The notes below the pieces were generated by a model that did not search any database, was not told where the DNA came from, and saw nothing but the letters and a program-made list of their open reading frames with translations. From a virus, in the IMG/VR virus record IMGVR_UViG_3300003323_000682, positions 1 through 22,952 of that record: a stretch of DNA of 22,952 bases. The stretch is one strand, 5' to 3'. The position numbers and the translations under genes are program-made. Shown in pieces: positions 14,023 to 21,633 of this stretch (position 1 is the first letter of the stretch; every line of letters starts with the position of its first letter).

Positions 14023-14394
14023 CTACGCCGCTATCGGTGATGCGGTGTAGGTGAGCGAGGTCAGGTTGAAGTCATCACCGTTGGTCACGGCCTTGGGGGC
14101 GGTCAGCGCCAGCGAGCCCTGGAAGGTGCCGCCGGACAACAGCGACCAGAACGACACGTGCGTGATCGTCTCGGACCCTGCGGACCACGTGGTCCACGAC
14201 GGCAGGGTGCCGTTGGCGGAGATGGATGCTGCGGATGGCGACGCCCAGGTGACCGCCTTGCGCGTCGTCTCGGCGCTCGCGTTGGACGTGCCTGCGCTGC
14301 CCGGATCCCCGGTGTGCAGCTTGACGAAGTCCGCGTCCGTGGTGATCGCGGTGAGCGCGGCGTTCGCGTTGGCCGTCGCCAGTCCGACAGTCAT
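14023..14394 (-). CDS. Conserved phage structural protein of unknown function
   Basis: 123 residues beginning MTVGLATANANAALTAITTD, then FVKLHTGDPGSAGTSNASAE and TRKAVTWASPSAASISANGT, and a hydrophobic-beta C-terminal half. The KLHTGDPG-x-AGTxNA motif is common in small actinophage and mycobacteriophage virion proteins encoded near capsid genes. It lacks catalytic motifs. Start ATG 14394 lies four bases after the neighbouring stop, with GGGGAC upstream as a modest Shine-Dalgarno. Possible roles are capsid decoration or a fibre adaptor, given that the next gene encodes a displayed, repeat-bearing protein. Confidence 0.65.
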   Translation of the reverse strand: MTVGLATANANAALTAITTDADFVKLHTGDPGSAGTSNASAETTRKAVTWASPSAASISANGTLPSWTTWSAGSETITHVSFWSLLSGGTFQGSLALTAPKAVTNGDDFNLTSLTYTASPIAA

Positions 14395-14397
14395 CTG

Positions 14398-14673
14398 CTA
14401 CTTGTCCCCGTCCTGCTTCGCGCTCGCGGCCTTGCGCTCGCGCGCCGCGGCTGTCGTCTTCTTGGCCGCGGGCACCACCTCGGCCTCGGCGCTGCCGGTG
14501 ATGCCGACGGCCTGCGTGTCCTGCTGCTGGTCGCTGGTCACCTCGTCGTGCGCGAGCTTGCCGTTCTCGAAGTCGTCCCGGTACAGGTCGACCAGCCGGG
14601 TGTCCTCGTCGGTGTGGGTGCCGTTCTCGATCCGGGCCTTGCGCTCGTCGTACTCGCTCTTGGTCATGCGCAT
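14398..14673 (-). CDS. Small charged protein with Lys/Ala-rich tail
   Basis: 91 residues. The N-terminal half (MRMTKSEYDERKARIENGTH, LVDLYRDDFENGKL) is helical and charged; the C-terminus (PAAKKTTAAARERKAASAKQ) is a basic Ala/Lys tail typical of nucleic-acid-associated or disordered phage proteins. I chose ATG 14673, seven bases after AAAGGAG; an in-frame upstream start at 14775 would run through the hairpin at 14694-14727 and the upstream gene. Similar short proteins occur after decoration-like genes in actinophages. No function known. Confidence 0.7.
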   Translation of the reverse strand: MRMTKSEYDERKARIENGTHTDEDTRLVDLYRDDFENGKLAHDEVTSDQQQDTQAVGITGSAEAEVVPAAKKTTAAARERKAASAKQDGDK

Positions 14674-14693
14674 GGTGCTGCTCCTTTGCAGTA

Positions 14694-14727
14694 GGCGTGC
14701 CCCGCCGGTACCCGCACGGGGCACGCC
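14694..14727 (-). terminator. GC-rich hairpin (11-bp stem) before the small charged gene
   Basis: GGCGTGCCCCG and CGGGGCACGCC pair perfectly around a 12-base loop, just after the stop of the 153-residue head gene and just before the AAAGGAG of the 91-residue gene. There is no U-run. In a highly expressed capsid stretch it could partly terminate transcription or protect an mRNA 3' end. Confidence 0.55.
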
Positions 14728-14734
14728 CGAATCG

Positions 14735-15196
14735 CTACGCGGCGACGATCGTTGCCCCGGACACGATCGGCACATACGTCAGGTACCAGGTGATACCGCC
14801 GTCGGCGCCCGTGGCCGTCACCTGCTCGATGGTGCCCGCGGCGATGAACACGCCGCCGGAGGCACCCATCTGGTTGACCGCGCCGATGCCGACCACCGGC
14901 GCAGTGGCCGCGCCGCCGGCGATGGCGATGAGGTCACCGGCCGGCGTGTCGGTGGTGCCGATGTCGGTCGCGGCGCACAGGTCCTGCGTCGTGCCAGTGG
15001 TCGGGTTGGCCTGAAGCTTCACCGTGTTGGCCACTGTGATGGCCGTGGTGACCACGCCGACCAGCGACGTGATGAGACACAGGCCGGACACGGTGAACAG
15101 GGTCTTGGTCTCCACCGCGAGCGTGGGGTACGCCTTGTTGACCACGACCCCGTACGCGCTCTTGGTGTACGCATCGGCTTCGTTGATGACGGTCAT
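14735..15196 (-). CDS. Minor head / decoration-like protein
   Basis: 153 residues, rich in Ala, Gly, Thr and Val with an alternating beta pattern (TLFTVSGLCLITSLVGVVTT, TVKLQANPTTGTTQDLCAA, IEQVTATGADGGITWYLTYV). This composition is typical of secreted-looking but virion-bound capsid accessory proteins, and the gene lies two places after the major capsid protein. GGGAG lies seven bases before the ATG. Expected to coat or bridge capsomers, though a tube or fibre adaptor cannot be excluded. A hairpin follows its stop. Confidence 0.6.
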   Translation of the reverse strand: MTVINEADAYTKSAYGVVVNKAYPTLAVETKTLFTVSGLCLITSLVGVVTTAITVANTVKLQANPTTGTTQDLCAATDIGTTDTPAGDLIAIAGGAATAPVVGIGAVNQMGASGGVFIAAGTIEQVTATGADGGITWYLTYVPIVSGATIVAA

Positions 15197-15208
15197 GTCA
15201 ATCTCCCG

Positions 15209-15748
15209 TCAGGCGTTCGCCGCGCCGGGACGCAGCAGGTTGAAGAGACGGTCGGGGCGCCGCGCCCATCGCAGGTCGTGCACGATGTAGAACGCCGCGG
15301 CGAGCTGCGCATTGGCGATGGTCGCCGCGGCGTTCAGGCTGACGTGCGTGTAGCCCTCGGTGAGCAGTGCCCCGTGCACGGGGATGACGATGATCTGCTC
15401 CGACTCGGCCGAGGTGCCGACGGCGCCGGCCTCGGTGATGGTCGCGGCGAGGGTCTGCTCGATGACCTGCCAGGACTCGTCGTTGTCCAGGGCGGTCTCG
15501 TTCTTGAGGTAGTAGTGGTCGATGCCGACCAGGTCAGCGGTGGTGCCGGACGTGTAGGCGGTGTGCTGCTTGAGCGTGTAGCCCATGTCCTGCCCGGCCG
15601 TGCCCGCGGCCTTGAAGACCACGATGTCCAGGCCGCGGCCCGGGGTCATCGCGATGCGCTTGCCGGTCGCGCCGTCGGCCGTGTTCAGGTCGACAGGTGA
15701 CCAGCACGTACCGATGTCGTAGATCCGGCCGAGTCCTTCGACGGTCAT
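15209..15748 (-). CDS. Conserved head protein next to the major capsid gene
   Basis: 179 residues: MTVEGLGRIYDIGTCWSPVD, LNTADGATGKRIAMTPGRGL, DIVVFKAAGTAGQDMGYTLK, then KNETALDNDESWQVIEQT and an Ala-rich end. The order of elements (GLG start, TGKR, GTAGQD, L-x-xDESW) recurs in actinophage proteins encoded right after the major capsid gene, probably accessory capsid proteins. GGAAGGGGAG precedes the ATG and is a strong Shine-Dalgarno, in keeping with high expression. The last 30 residues are basic (RWARRPDRLFNLLRPG). Confidence 0.65.
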   Translation of the reverse strand: MTVEGLGRIYDIGTCWSPVDLNTADGATGKRIAMTPGRGLDIVVFKAAGTAGQDMGYTLKQHTAYTSGTTADLVGIDHYYLKNETALDNDESWQVIEQTLAATITEAGAVGTSAESEQIIVIPVHGALLTEGYTHVSLNAAATIANAQLAAAFYIVHDLRWARRPDRLFNLLRPGAANA

Positions 15749-15814
15749 GCTCTCCCCTTCCAGGGGTTAGGGTCCACTCCCTCTGCTGGGCGGTGGCCTA
15801 GAGGTCGTGCGGGA

Positions 15815-17212
15815 TCAGTCCAGGGTGCGGGTCTCGAGCTGGATCCAGGACGACAGCGTCGGCCCGTTGTTCTCCGGGGTGAGCGGGGACAGCTGCGCCG
15901 GCTGGCCGTCCACGTGCTCCAGGATCCGGAAGTCCGTCTTGTCCGAGCGGAAGTTGGAGTGCTCGGACGTGTCGAACTGGATGCTGACCGCGTCGCCGAT
16001 CACGTACTGCTTCCAGTCGGCCAGGGAGATGTCCCCCTGGGTGCCCATCGTGCCGGGCGCCTTGCGCGTCCAGCGGATCGGCAGGCCGAGCATGGTCATG
16101 GGCAGCCGGTTCGGACCCTGGCCCTCACCGAACATGACCGCGCTGCCACCGGTGCCGACCGGGAGCGCCATGGTGAAGATCTCCGGGATGGCGTCCGGGG
16201 TGATGTCCCACTCGGCCGTCGCGTACGACTCGGGCAGCAGCCGGGAGAACATGGACAGGACGTTGACCCAGGTGATGCTGTTGGTCGTCTGCCCGGACTC
16301 GTCATTTACCACGATCAGGGCGGGGTTGTTCGCGTGCAGGCCGCCGAGTGGCTTGTCGACGCCGTTGCCCTTGATGAACGCCCGGTCCTCGAACTCGCGG
16401 ATACCCAGCGGCAGGCTCTCCCGCAGCCAGGTGGTCAGCGCCGGCGCGAATCGGATGATCTCGTTCGGCACCGAGGCGAGACCGCCCAGCTTGTGCTGCT
16501 CCAGCGCGAGCGACGCGAACGCCGCGTCGGACTCGGGGAACGTCTCGCCCGCGTCCAGCCAGGCGAACGAGATGCCGCCGTAGACCTCGCCCACCTCGGT
16601 GGTCATGTCGTTGACCGGCCAGCGCATCTTGCCGGTGCTCAGCGGCACCACCGTGGCCTGCGGTCGGACGACCGCGCCGTCTAGCGCGCGGGTGAGGATG
16701 TCCGACCGGACCTCCTCGGGGATGAGGTAGCCGCCTTCGGACGGGACGTGCGGCGAGTAGTTGGTCAGCTCGTCGTAGGCGTCCAGACGCGCGCGGGCCT
16801 CCTTGCCGGCCTGGCCGCGCTTGGCCATGAGCAGGTCCTGCAACATCTGGGTGCCGTTCTCCCAGATCTTGCCGAGCTTCTCGTCGGCGCCGGGCGCGAA
16901 CTTGTTGTAGGCGGTGCCGGCGCGCTCGGCCTTGATGCTGGTCGGGCGCAGGTCGGGGCGCCCGTCGGCGGGCACGCCGTTGCGCTTGAACATCTCCAGG
17001 ACACTGGCCGACACCTGGTCGGTGAGCTGGCCCTTGAGGTCGCGCATGGTCGAGTTGACGCCGTCACGGTAGGCCGTGGTGTAGGCGGTCAGCTTCTCGC
17101 TGAACTGCCCGGAGGTGACCGCGGCCTGGAATTTCTCCGGGGTCTCGAGGGTGGTGTTGAGCCAGTCCTCCCACTCGGCAGGAGTGAGGGCCGGGGCCTT
17201 GGTGTCGGTCAC
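15815..17212 (-). CDS. Major capsid protein, HK97 fold
   Basis: 465 residues. Residues 1-150 form a long, charged helical N-terminal region (delta-domain-like scaffold, including SVLEMFKRNGV and the KIWENGTQMLQDLLM helix), expected to be removed by the neighbouring protease. The shell domain starts around EGGYLIPEEVRSDIL (159-173), the classic start of HK97-type subunits, followed by VPLSTGKMRWPVND, the E-loop-like segment near 200-240, and the C-terminal P/A-domain strands (FGEGQGPNRLPMTMLGLPI, GDISLADWKQYVIGDAVS). Self-assembles into the icosahedral head. The start ATG overlaps the protease stop by four bases (ATGA), so capsid and protease are made in a coupled ratio. Confidence 0.9.
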   Translation of the reverse strand: MTDTKAPALTPAEWEDWLNTTLETPEKFQAAVTSGQFSEKLTAYTTAYRDGVNSTMRDLKGQLTDQVSASVLEMFKRNGVPADGRPDLRPTSIKAERAGTAYNKFAPGADEKLGKIWENGTQMLQDLLMAKRGQAGKEARARLDAYDELTNYSPHVPSEGGYLIPEEVRSDILTRALDGAVVRPQATVVPLSTGKMRWPVNDMTTEVGEVYGGISFAWLDAGETFPESDAAFASLALEQHKLGGLASVPNEIIRFAPALTTWLRESLPLGIREFEDRAFIKGNGVDKPLGGLHANNPALIVVNDESGQTTNSITWVNVLSMFSRLLPESYATAEWDITPDAIPEIFTMALPVGTGGSAVMFGEGQGPNRLPMTMLGLPIRWTRKAPGTMGTQGDISLADWKQYVIGDAVSIQFDTSEHSNFRSDKTDFRILEHVDGQPAQLSPLTPENNGPTLSSWIQLETRTLD

Positions 17213-18243
17213 TGGGTGAACGCTCCTTTCAGGGCGCTACGCAGCCCCTCAAGATCGAAGGGGAGGATCGTGCTGTTCGCGGGTGCGGGCGCGCCCGGAA
17301 GGAACATGTCGAGGGTGAGCTTGTTGGCCGGCTCGGGATCGGGCTCGGGTGCGGGATCAGCATCGACGATCAGGTCGATCAGGCCGGCCTCCTTGGCGGA
17401 GTCCATTCCGTACCAGGTGTCACCCTCGCGCATCTGGTCGCGCCAGTCCTCGGCTGTGCCGCCGGCGCGGTCGGCGTAGATCTGGGCGATATTGTCGGAG
17501 AGCATGTCCAGCAGATCGGCCACGTCGCGCATGTCATCGGCGGTGCCCATGGCCAGGCCCATGCCATCGTGGATCATCATCATGGCGTTCTTGTAGCCGC
17601 GCACGCCACCGGTGTTCGCCTCGGCATCGTACGGGCTGGCGGCCAGGGCGATGAAGCTCGCAGCGCTGGCCGCGTACCCGTCGATCCAGCTGGTGATGGG
17701 ACCGCCGGTGTAGGAACGCAGGGCGTTGTAGATGGCCGCGCCCTCGAAGATGATCCCGCCGGGTGAGTTGATGTGCAGGTCAATCGGCCCGGTCATGTCT
17801 TTCAAGGCCATGGCCACGTCGATGGCCTTGGTACCGTCCCAGCCGCCGATGGCGTCGTAGAGGTAGAGGCTGTTCGCCTCGGCGCGCATGGGCTGAAGGT
17901 TGACGGGTAGACCGTTGTCGGGCAGGTGCGGGATCAGCCCCCGGCCGGACACGCTCGCGGTCATGACGCGTGCCTTGTCGATCAACTGGACAAGATCACG
18001 GCTCATGTTCTCCCCGCTCCGGGCCTTGCCGCGCTTGGTGACCTTGCAGCGGCACGTGTTGCCATATTGTGCACCAACGCACTTCTTGTATCCACGACCG
18101 TTCGGGTAGTCGCGGTACGCGGCGGCGCGGTTGCGGTACAGCTTGCCGTCGTTGTCCTTGCAGGGTTTGCACACATTGTCGTCAATGTGTGCTTTGACCA
18201 CCCAGCGGAGAGCGTTCTCAGGCAGCAGTGTCGGCGCGGTCAC
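17209..18243 (-). CDS. Capsid maturation protease, ClpP-type (S14), with N-terminal Cys-rich module
   Basis: 344 residues. Residues 115-295 are a ClpP-type serine protease: LHINSPGGIIFEGAAIYNAL (substrate loop), nucleophile S193 in GYAASAASF, H225 in MMMIHDG, and YGMDSAKEAGLID at the end. It trims the capsid N-termini. Residues 1-78 are an extra module with C25, C28, C55, C64 and C66 (VKAHIDDNVCKPCKDNDGK, CVGAQYGNTCRCK), resembling the zinc-binding C-terminal part of Mu gpF-like minor head proteins. Start is GTG 18243, in a GTGA overlap with the portal stop. An internal ATG at codon 80 (18006), after GGGGAG, could yield a 265-residue protease alone, the usual size for this family. The C-terminus is Pro/Ala-rich. 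Confidence 0.85.
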   Translation of the reverse strand: MTAPTLLPENALRWVVKAHIDDNVCKPCKDNDGKLYRNRAAAYRDYPNGRGYKKCVGAQYGNTCRCKVTKRGKARSGENMSRDLVQLIDKARVMTASVSGRGLIPHLPDNGLPVNLQPMRAEANSLYLYDAIGGWDGTKAIDVAMALKDMTGPIDLHINSPGGIIFEGAAIYNALRSYTGGPITSWIDGYAASAASFIALAASPYDAEANTGGVRGYKNAMMMIHDGMGLAMGTADDMRDVADLLDMLSDNIAQIYADRAGGTAEDWRDQMREGDTWYGMDSAKEAGLIDLIVDADPAPEPDPEPANKLTLDMFLPGAPAPANSTILPFDLEGLRSALKGAFTQ

Positions 18244-19520
18244 GCCGGCACCGGCTCGTCATCCGGCGCCAGCCCAGGCTGCGCAGGCGGCGGCGCGACC
18301 ACCACCGGTGCCGGCTCGGGCTCGGGCATCATCTCCATTTCGGGCAGGCCGGCCACCTCCGCCGCCTGCTTCGGATCCACCCGCGACCGGATCAGGATCT
18401 CGAACACCTGCGCGCTGGTCAGCTTGTCGGCCCGGTCCTCGGTGCGATCACGCTGCACCGGTGACGCGTACACGAACTTCAGGCTCTGCTCGACCGCGCC
18501 CGGGAACAGCGGGAGGAAGTCGTTGTTGAGCATGCCCTGCCAGCGGTCCAGCCGCGGCACCGTCATCCGCTCGCCGAAGTTGTTCGCCGCCGCGGTGGAT
18601 GCCGCGCGGTTCACATCCTCGAGCACACCCACATCGAACTTGGACGCGCCGTACGCCAGCAGGATCGTGTCCCGATTCAGGTTGCTGGTCTCCACCAGCT
18701 GCATGTCCGCGACGCTCATGGGCTTCACGTCCACCCAGTCGCCTTCCTCGAGGAAGGCGGTGCGCCCCGCGTTGGCCACACCCTTGTGGTCGTAGTTCCA
18801 GCGCTCGACCAGCTGCTCGAACTGGTGGTCGGACATCTGCCGTGACAGCTTGACGATGCCGCCCGGGCGGGCGCCGTTGCGGTAGAAGTTCGCGTTCCAC
18901 TCGGCCGAGTAGGCGGCGCCGTCGATCTGCGACATGATCGTCTGCACGGGGCCGAGGCCACGGTACGGGTCCATCGGATTGGGCATGCGGATGGACAGCA
19001 CGTCCTCGAGCCGTAACGGCTGCTCCTGCCCGTCCGGGGTCAGGTAGATGTAGCCGACCAGGAAGTCTCGAGGGTCCGACACCACGACCATGCGATCCGG
19101 ACGCGCCACCCACAGTTCGGCCGGCATGCGCCCGATCCGGGCGACGACTAGCCAGCCTTCCCCGGTCAGGTCGATGTGCTGCTGGCCGGACTCGAGCAGC
19201 TCCTGGCGGGTGTAGAAGTTGTTCGGCTTGTTCAGCACGGTCAGCGCCGGATGGGCATCGACCTTGACGACGCCGTACGCGTCCTCACAGTCCTCGCACA
19301 TATCGTCCGGCTGGGCCGGACGGTGCAGGTGCCAATCCTGCTTGGCCGTGGCCGTGCTCGTCCGGTTGACGATGGAGTACAGAGCGGCGCTGGCGGACAT
19401 GGCGCCCATCTGGCCGGTCTTGTCCACGCGGCCGAACGGGCTGCCGCCGAACCAGGGGCGGCGATCGGCGGTGTACGGGATGGCCGGCCTGTTGATCAGT
19501 GGGCCGAGCAGGCTACGCAT
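18240..19520 (-). CDS. Portal protein, HK97 family
   Basis: 426 residues. The portal is the dodecameric ring at the unique capsid vertex that passes DNA and docks the terminase. Evidence: LYSIVNRTSTATAKQDWHL at 47-65, HPALTVLNKPNNFYTRQELL, LTGEGWLVVARIGRMPAELW, a central VLSIRMPNPMDPYRGLGPVQ, WNANFYRNGARPGGIVKLS, and the LLAYGASKFDVGVLEDVNRA block leading to the crown; the C-terminus is Pro/Glu-rich and acidic. Length and motif order fit actinophage portals. It has overlaps on both sides: eight bases with the 65-residue gene and GTGA with the protease gene. Confidence 0.9.
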   Translation of the reverse strand: MRSLLGPLINRPAIPYTADRRPWFGGSPFGRVDKTGQMGAMSASAALYSIVNRTSTATAKQDWHLHRPAQPDDMCEDCEDAYGVVKVDAHPALTVLNKPNNFYTRQELLESGQQHIDLTGEGWLVVARIGRMPAELWVARPDRMVVVSDPRDFLVGYIYLTPDGQEQPLRLEDVLSIRMPNPMDPYRGLGPVQTIMSQIDGAAYSAEWNANFYRNGARPGGIVKLSRQMSDHQFEQLVERWNYDHKGVANAGRTAFLEEGDWVDVKPMSVADMQLVETSNLNRDTILLAYGASKFDVGVLEDVNRAASTAAANNFGERMTVPRLDRWQGMLNNDFLPLFPGAVEQSLKFVYASPVQRDRTEDRADKLTSAQVFEILIRSRVDPKQAAEVAGLPEMEMMPEPEPAPVVVAPPPAQPGLAPDDEPVPA

Positions 19521-19710
19521 CCTCGGTCAGCTCTTTCTCCATGGCAGGAACGAGCGGCGCGCCGGCTGCCGAGAAGTTCACTCGCTCGGTCATCCACGCG
19601 GCCACCGTCGGGAGCCGGATATAGCCGATGCTGATGTCCGTGTCGGACGGTTCGTCACCGTGCTGGATGTAGAGATTGCGCGGGTTCTTGCGCCCCTGCC
19701 GGATGATCAC
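19513..19710 (-). CDS. Small protein between terminase and portal genes (65 residues)
   Basis: 65 residues with NLYIQHGDEPSDTDISIGYI, then LPTVAAWMTERVNFSAAGAP and an acidic end. Start GTG 19710 forms a GTGA overlap with the preceding membrane-protein gene, and the stop overlaps the portal start by eight bases, so translation of portal is probably coupled to it. Mixed charge, no membrane segment, no known motif. Possibly a portal or terminase accessory protein. Confidence 0.6.
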   Translation of the reverse strand: MIIRQGRKNPRNLYIQHGDEPSDTDISIGYIRLPTVAAWMTERVNFSAAGAPLVPAMEKELTEDA

Positions 19711-19970
19711 CGTTCACCGCCCAGTGCCTCGAGCACGAACAAGCTCACGCCCACCGCGATGAAGCCGGCCAGCAGTGACCAGGTGAACAGGCCGTAGCAG
19801 ATGGCCGCGCACGCGCCCCACTGCATGACGGCCGTGCGCGCCTGCTTCCAGGTCGGCAGGACGCGGGCCAGCCAGGACACCAGGAGCGTGAGCAGGGGAG
19901 CGCGCCGGCGCCGGGCTGAGCGGCGGGCGCGCGCCTGCTTCCAGGTGGCCGAGAGCGGGACGGTCGTCAT
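19707..19970 (-). CDS. Small membrane protein with basic N-terminus and internal duplication
   Basis: 87 residues. A strongly basic N-terminal half (RARRSARRRR at 14-23) is followed by hydrophobic segments at about 26-38 and about 53-79 (AICYGLFTWSLLAGFIAVGV). The hexapeptide TWKQAR occurs twice, at 9-14 and 40-45, from an 18-bp exact DNA repeat. ATGA overlap with the upstream gene and GTGA overlap with the downstream gene show it is part of the coupled terL-to-portal stretch. Membrane proteins of this kind recur between terminase and portal in some actinophages; their role is unknown (exclusion or tethering of packaging to the membrane are guesses). Confidence 0.7.
   Translation of the reverse strand: MTTVPLSATWKQARARRSARRRRAPLLTLLVSWLARVLPTWKQARTAVMQWGACAAICYGLFTWSLLAGFIAVGVSLFVLEALGGER
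19836..19946 (-). repeat. Pair of 18-bp exact direct repeats inside the 87-residue gene
   Basis: GCGCGCCTGCTTCCAGGT (+ strand) occurs at 19836-19853 and again at 19929-19946, 93 bases apart, which is 31 codons and keeps the frame. Both encode TWKQAR. Looks like an internal duplication. Confidence 0.85.
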
Positions 19971-20161
19971 CCGATCTCCACGGAGTCGTCGATGTGCGGC
20001 GTGTTGTCAGCCGGCTGGATGGGCGGAAGCACGCTGACGCGCCAGCCGCTGATCGTGGTCTCCAGACCGACCACCACTTCGTCGGCGTGGCCGGACGCGG
20101 CGACGGCATCGTTGACGATGGCCAGCCACTGCTCCGGGTTCAGCGGTAGTTCGTCGGTCAT
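19967..20161 (-). CDS. Small acidic protein downstream of terL (64 residues)
   Basis: 64 residues from MTDELPLNPEQWLAIVNDAV, with VVVGLETTISGWRVSVLPP and an acidic end. The start is best placed at ATG 20161, two bases after the terL stop with GGGG six bases upstream; an in-frame ATG at 20173 inside terL is possible. Its stop overlaps the next start (ATGA). No family recognised. The size and pattern suggest a helix plus a three-stranded sheet, perhaps an accessory of packaging or portal assembly. Confidence 0.65.
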   Translation of the reverse strand: MTDELPLNPEQWLAIVNDAVAASGHADEVVVGLETTISGWRVSVLPPIQPADNTPHIDDSVEIG

Positions 20162-20163
20162 GG

Positions 20164-21471
20164 TCAACCCCATCGCACTTTTGTCGGGCCGTGCAGGTCA
20201 GCTTCGCAGACAAAATACCGTTCGGCGTCCTTCCCATGGTCATTTCTCTTGACCGGCTGCGCGTGTTTCCGGTCTCCGCCCGGCGGTTCGGGCGCCCAGA
20301 TGTAGCCCGGCGTTTCCTCCACCGTGCACGTGGGCAGCTTCTTCTCCACCAGCGACGGGTCACGCTCGATCAGCGCGTCGCGGAAGTAGAACAGGCGCGG
20401 CTTCCCGTCACCGGCCAGCCGGTACCGCGACGCCACTGCCTCGATGCCCGAGGTCACCGCCTTCTCCGCAGGCACGGTGCCCATGCCCAGGTGCCGCTCC
20501 AGGGTGGCCCGGTCCTCGGCATCGTGGTCGCAGACGATCGCAGACGGGCGCCGGCCGGGTAGCGCCTTGATCTGCCGGGCGTGGTCCTCGACGAGACGGC
20601 CGGTCATGTAGATCTCACGGATCAGGTAGGCGCGCCGGTCGGAGTCCAGCGCCCATTCCTGCCACACGAACGGATTGGTGTAGCCGAAGTCAACGCTCTC
20701 GATCCGCTCCCAGGAGCGCGGTACCTGGAACGAGTCGATGACGTGGATGGCCGGATCGAAGTCCTCGTAGATGACACCCTCGGCCGCGGCCCAGATGTTC
20801 TTGCGTAGCCGTAGATAGCGCACGCCGGTGAGCGAGTCGAGGCGAGCGATGTAGGCCACACCCTCTTCGGTGGGCGTGCGGTCGGCATGGAAGTAGCGAG
20901 GGTTGTCCTCGTGCTGGCTGATCAGGTGCTTGAGCTTGCCGGTCTTGGCGCGCTCGAGCAGCCAGTGGGTGGGTGGCCCGGGGTTGCAGTCGCCGATGAT
21001 CTGCTGGAAGGAGATGGCGCCGTTGCGCAGCCGGATGTTGACGGACTCCCAGTCCTCCTCGCTGACCTCGGTGCACTCCTGAATGAAGGCGATGTCGTAC
21101 TCGGTGGACATGACCTTCATTGGGTCGTCGAGGCCACCGATGACCACGGCGCTGCCATTCTTGGGATAGCGGTACTGCGCCGGCTCGCGGGCGCTGCCGC
21201 CGTAGAAGTGCACGCTGCCGTCGGCCATGGCCTCGCGGACAACGTCGCGTTCCCAGGTGCGCAGGGCGCTGGTGGCCAGCGAGCGCGCGGTCCTGCGCAG
21301 GATGAGGGCTTTCACGCCGGGGGTAAGCAGGCAGACAAGGTTGATCTTCTCGAGGACGGCGCGGCTTTTGCCGGTGCCGGCCGCTCCGGAGATGAGCAGT
21401 TCGGGGGCGCGGCTGTTGGCCAGCTCGAGCGCGGCGCCGCGCAGCTCTACACGGTGTTCTAGGACCTGCAC
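20164..21471 (-). CDS. terL: Large terminase subunit
   Basis: 435 residues. The DNA-packaging motor and nuclease. Walker A is SGAAGTGKS (28-36); the Walker B/catalytic Glu is in YDIAFIQE (E132); the coupling motif is IIGDCNPGPPTHWLLER (158-174). The C-terminal nuclease has SVDFGYTNPF (D261) and AIVCDHDAED (D315) as metal ligands. Start is GTG 21471: an in-frame TAG lies 21 bases upstream and no other start codon intervenes. There is no Shine-Dalgarno, but a TATACT box ends six bases before the GTG, so the mRNA is probably leaderless and this is the head of the late operon. A degenerate copy of part of the 158-174 coding region lies upstream at 21521-21557. No terS gene was recognised next to it. 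Confidence 0.9.
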   Translation of the reverse strand: MQVLEHRVELRGAALELANSRAPELLISGAAGTGKSRAVLEKINLVCLLTPGVKALILRRTARSLATSALRTWERDVVREAMADGSVHFYGGSAREPAQYRYPKNGSAVVIGGLDDPMKVMSTEYDIAFIQECTEVSEEDWESVNIRLRNGAISFQQIIGDCNPGPPTHWLLERAKTGKLKHLISQHEDNPRYFHADRTPTEEGVAYIARLDSLTGVRYLRLRKNIWAAAEGVIYEDFDPAIHVIDSFQVPRSWERIESVDFGYTNPFVWQEWALDSDRRAYLIREIYMTGRLVEDHARQIKALPGRRPSAIVCDHDAEDRATLERHLGMGTVPAEKAVTSGIEAVASRYRLAGDGKPRLFYFRDALIERDPSLVEKKLPTCTVEETPGYIWAPEPPGGDRKHAQPVKRNDHGKDAERYFVCEADLHGPTKVRWG

Positions 21472-21477
21472 GAGTGG

Positions 21478-21483
21478 AGTATA
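21478..21483 (-). promoter_or_regulatory. -10 box (TATACT) of the terL operon
   Basis: TATACT on the minus strand, then CCACTC, then GTG 21471. No -35 match is evident. The same layout is seen before the genes at 21810 and 22868. An ATTGAT/ATCAAT inverted repeat (21515-21520 and 21531-21536, ten-base loop) just upstream could be an operator. Confidence 0.55.
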
Positions 21484-21520
21484 TTCAGGCTATCGGTTCC
21501 GGCCTGTACCCGGAATTGAT

Positions 21521-21557
21521 CCCTCGGCCAATCAATGGGTAGGTGGCCCGGGGTTGC
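21521..21557 (-). pseudogene. Short degenerate duplicate of a terL coding segment
   Basis: Over 37 bases this matches terL positions 20951-20987 at 30 sites, with 21 of 22 identical over 21536-21557. Read in the matching frame on the minus strand it gives NPGPPTH, then a TGA where terL has TGG, then L-A-E where terL has L-L-E. Several differences are synonymous third-position changes (CCC/CCT, CAC/CAT, CTG/TTG in either direction), which suggests descent from a coding sequence. The rest of 21484-21633 holds no gene that I can support; it also contains two or three CAGTACGsCC motifs (21574, 21615). Confidence 0.5.
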
Positions 21558-21633
21558 GACGGTGAGGGGGCGGCAGTACGCCCTGGTGTGAGGGACCGCG
21601 GCCCCCATGCAGCGCAGTACGGCCCCCGAACCG

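Noticed and set aside
14051-15700. Long open frame (549 codons) on the + strand opposite minor head genes
   Set aside because: It spans four coupled minus-strand genes and a hairpin, and its sequence is low-complexity.
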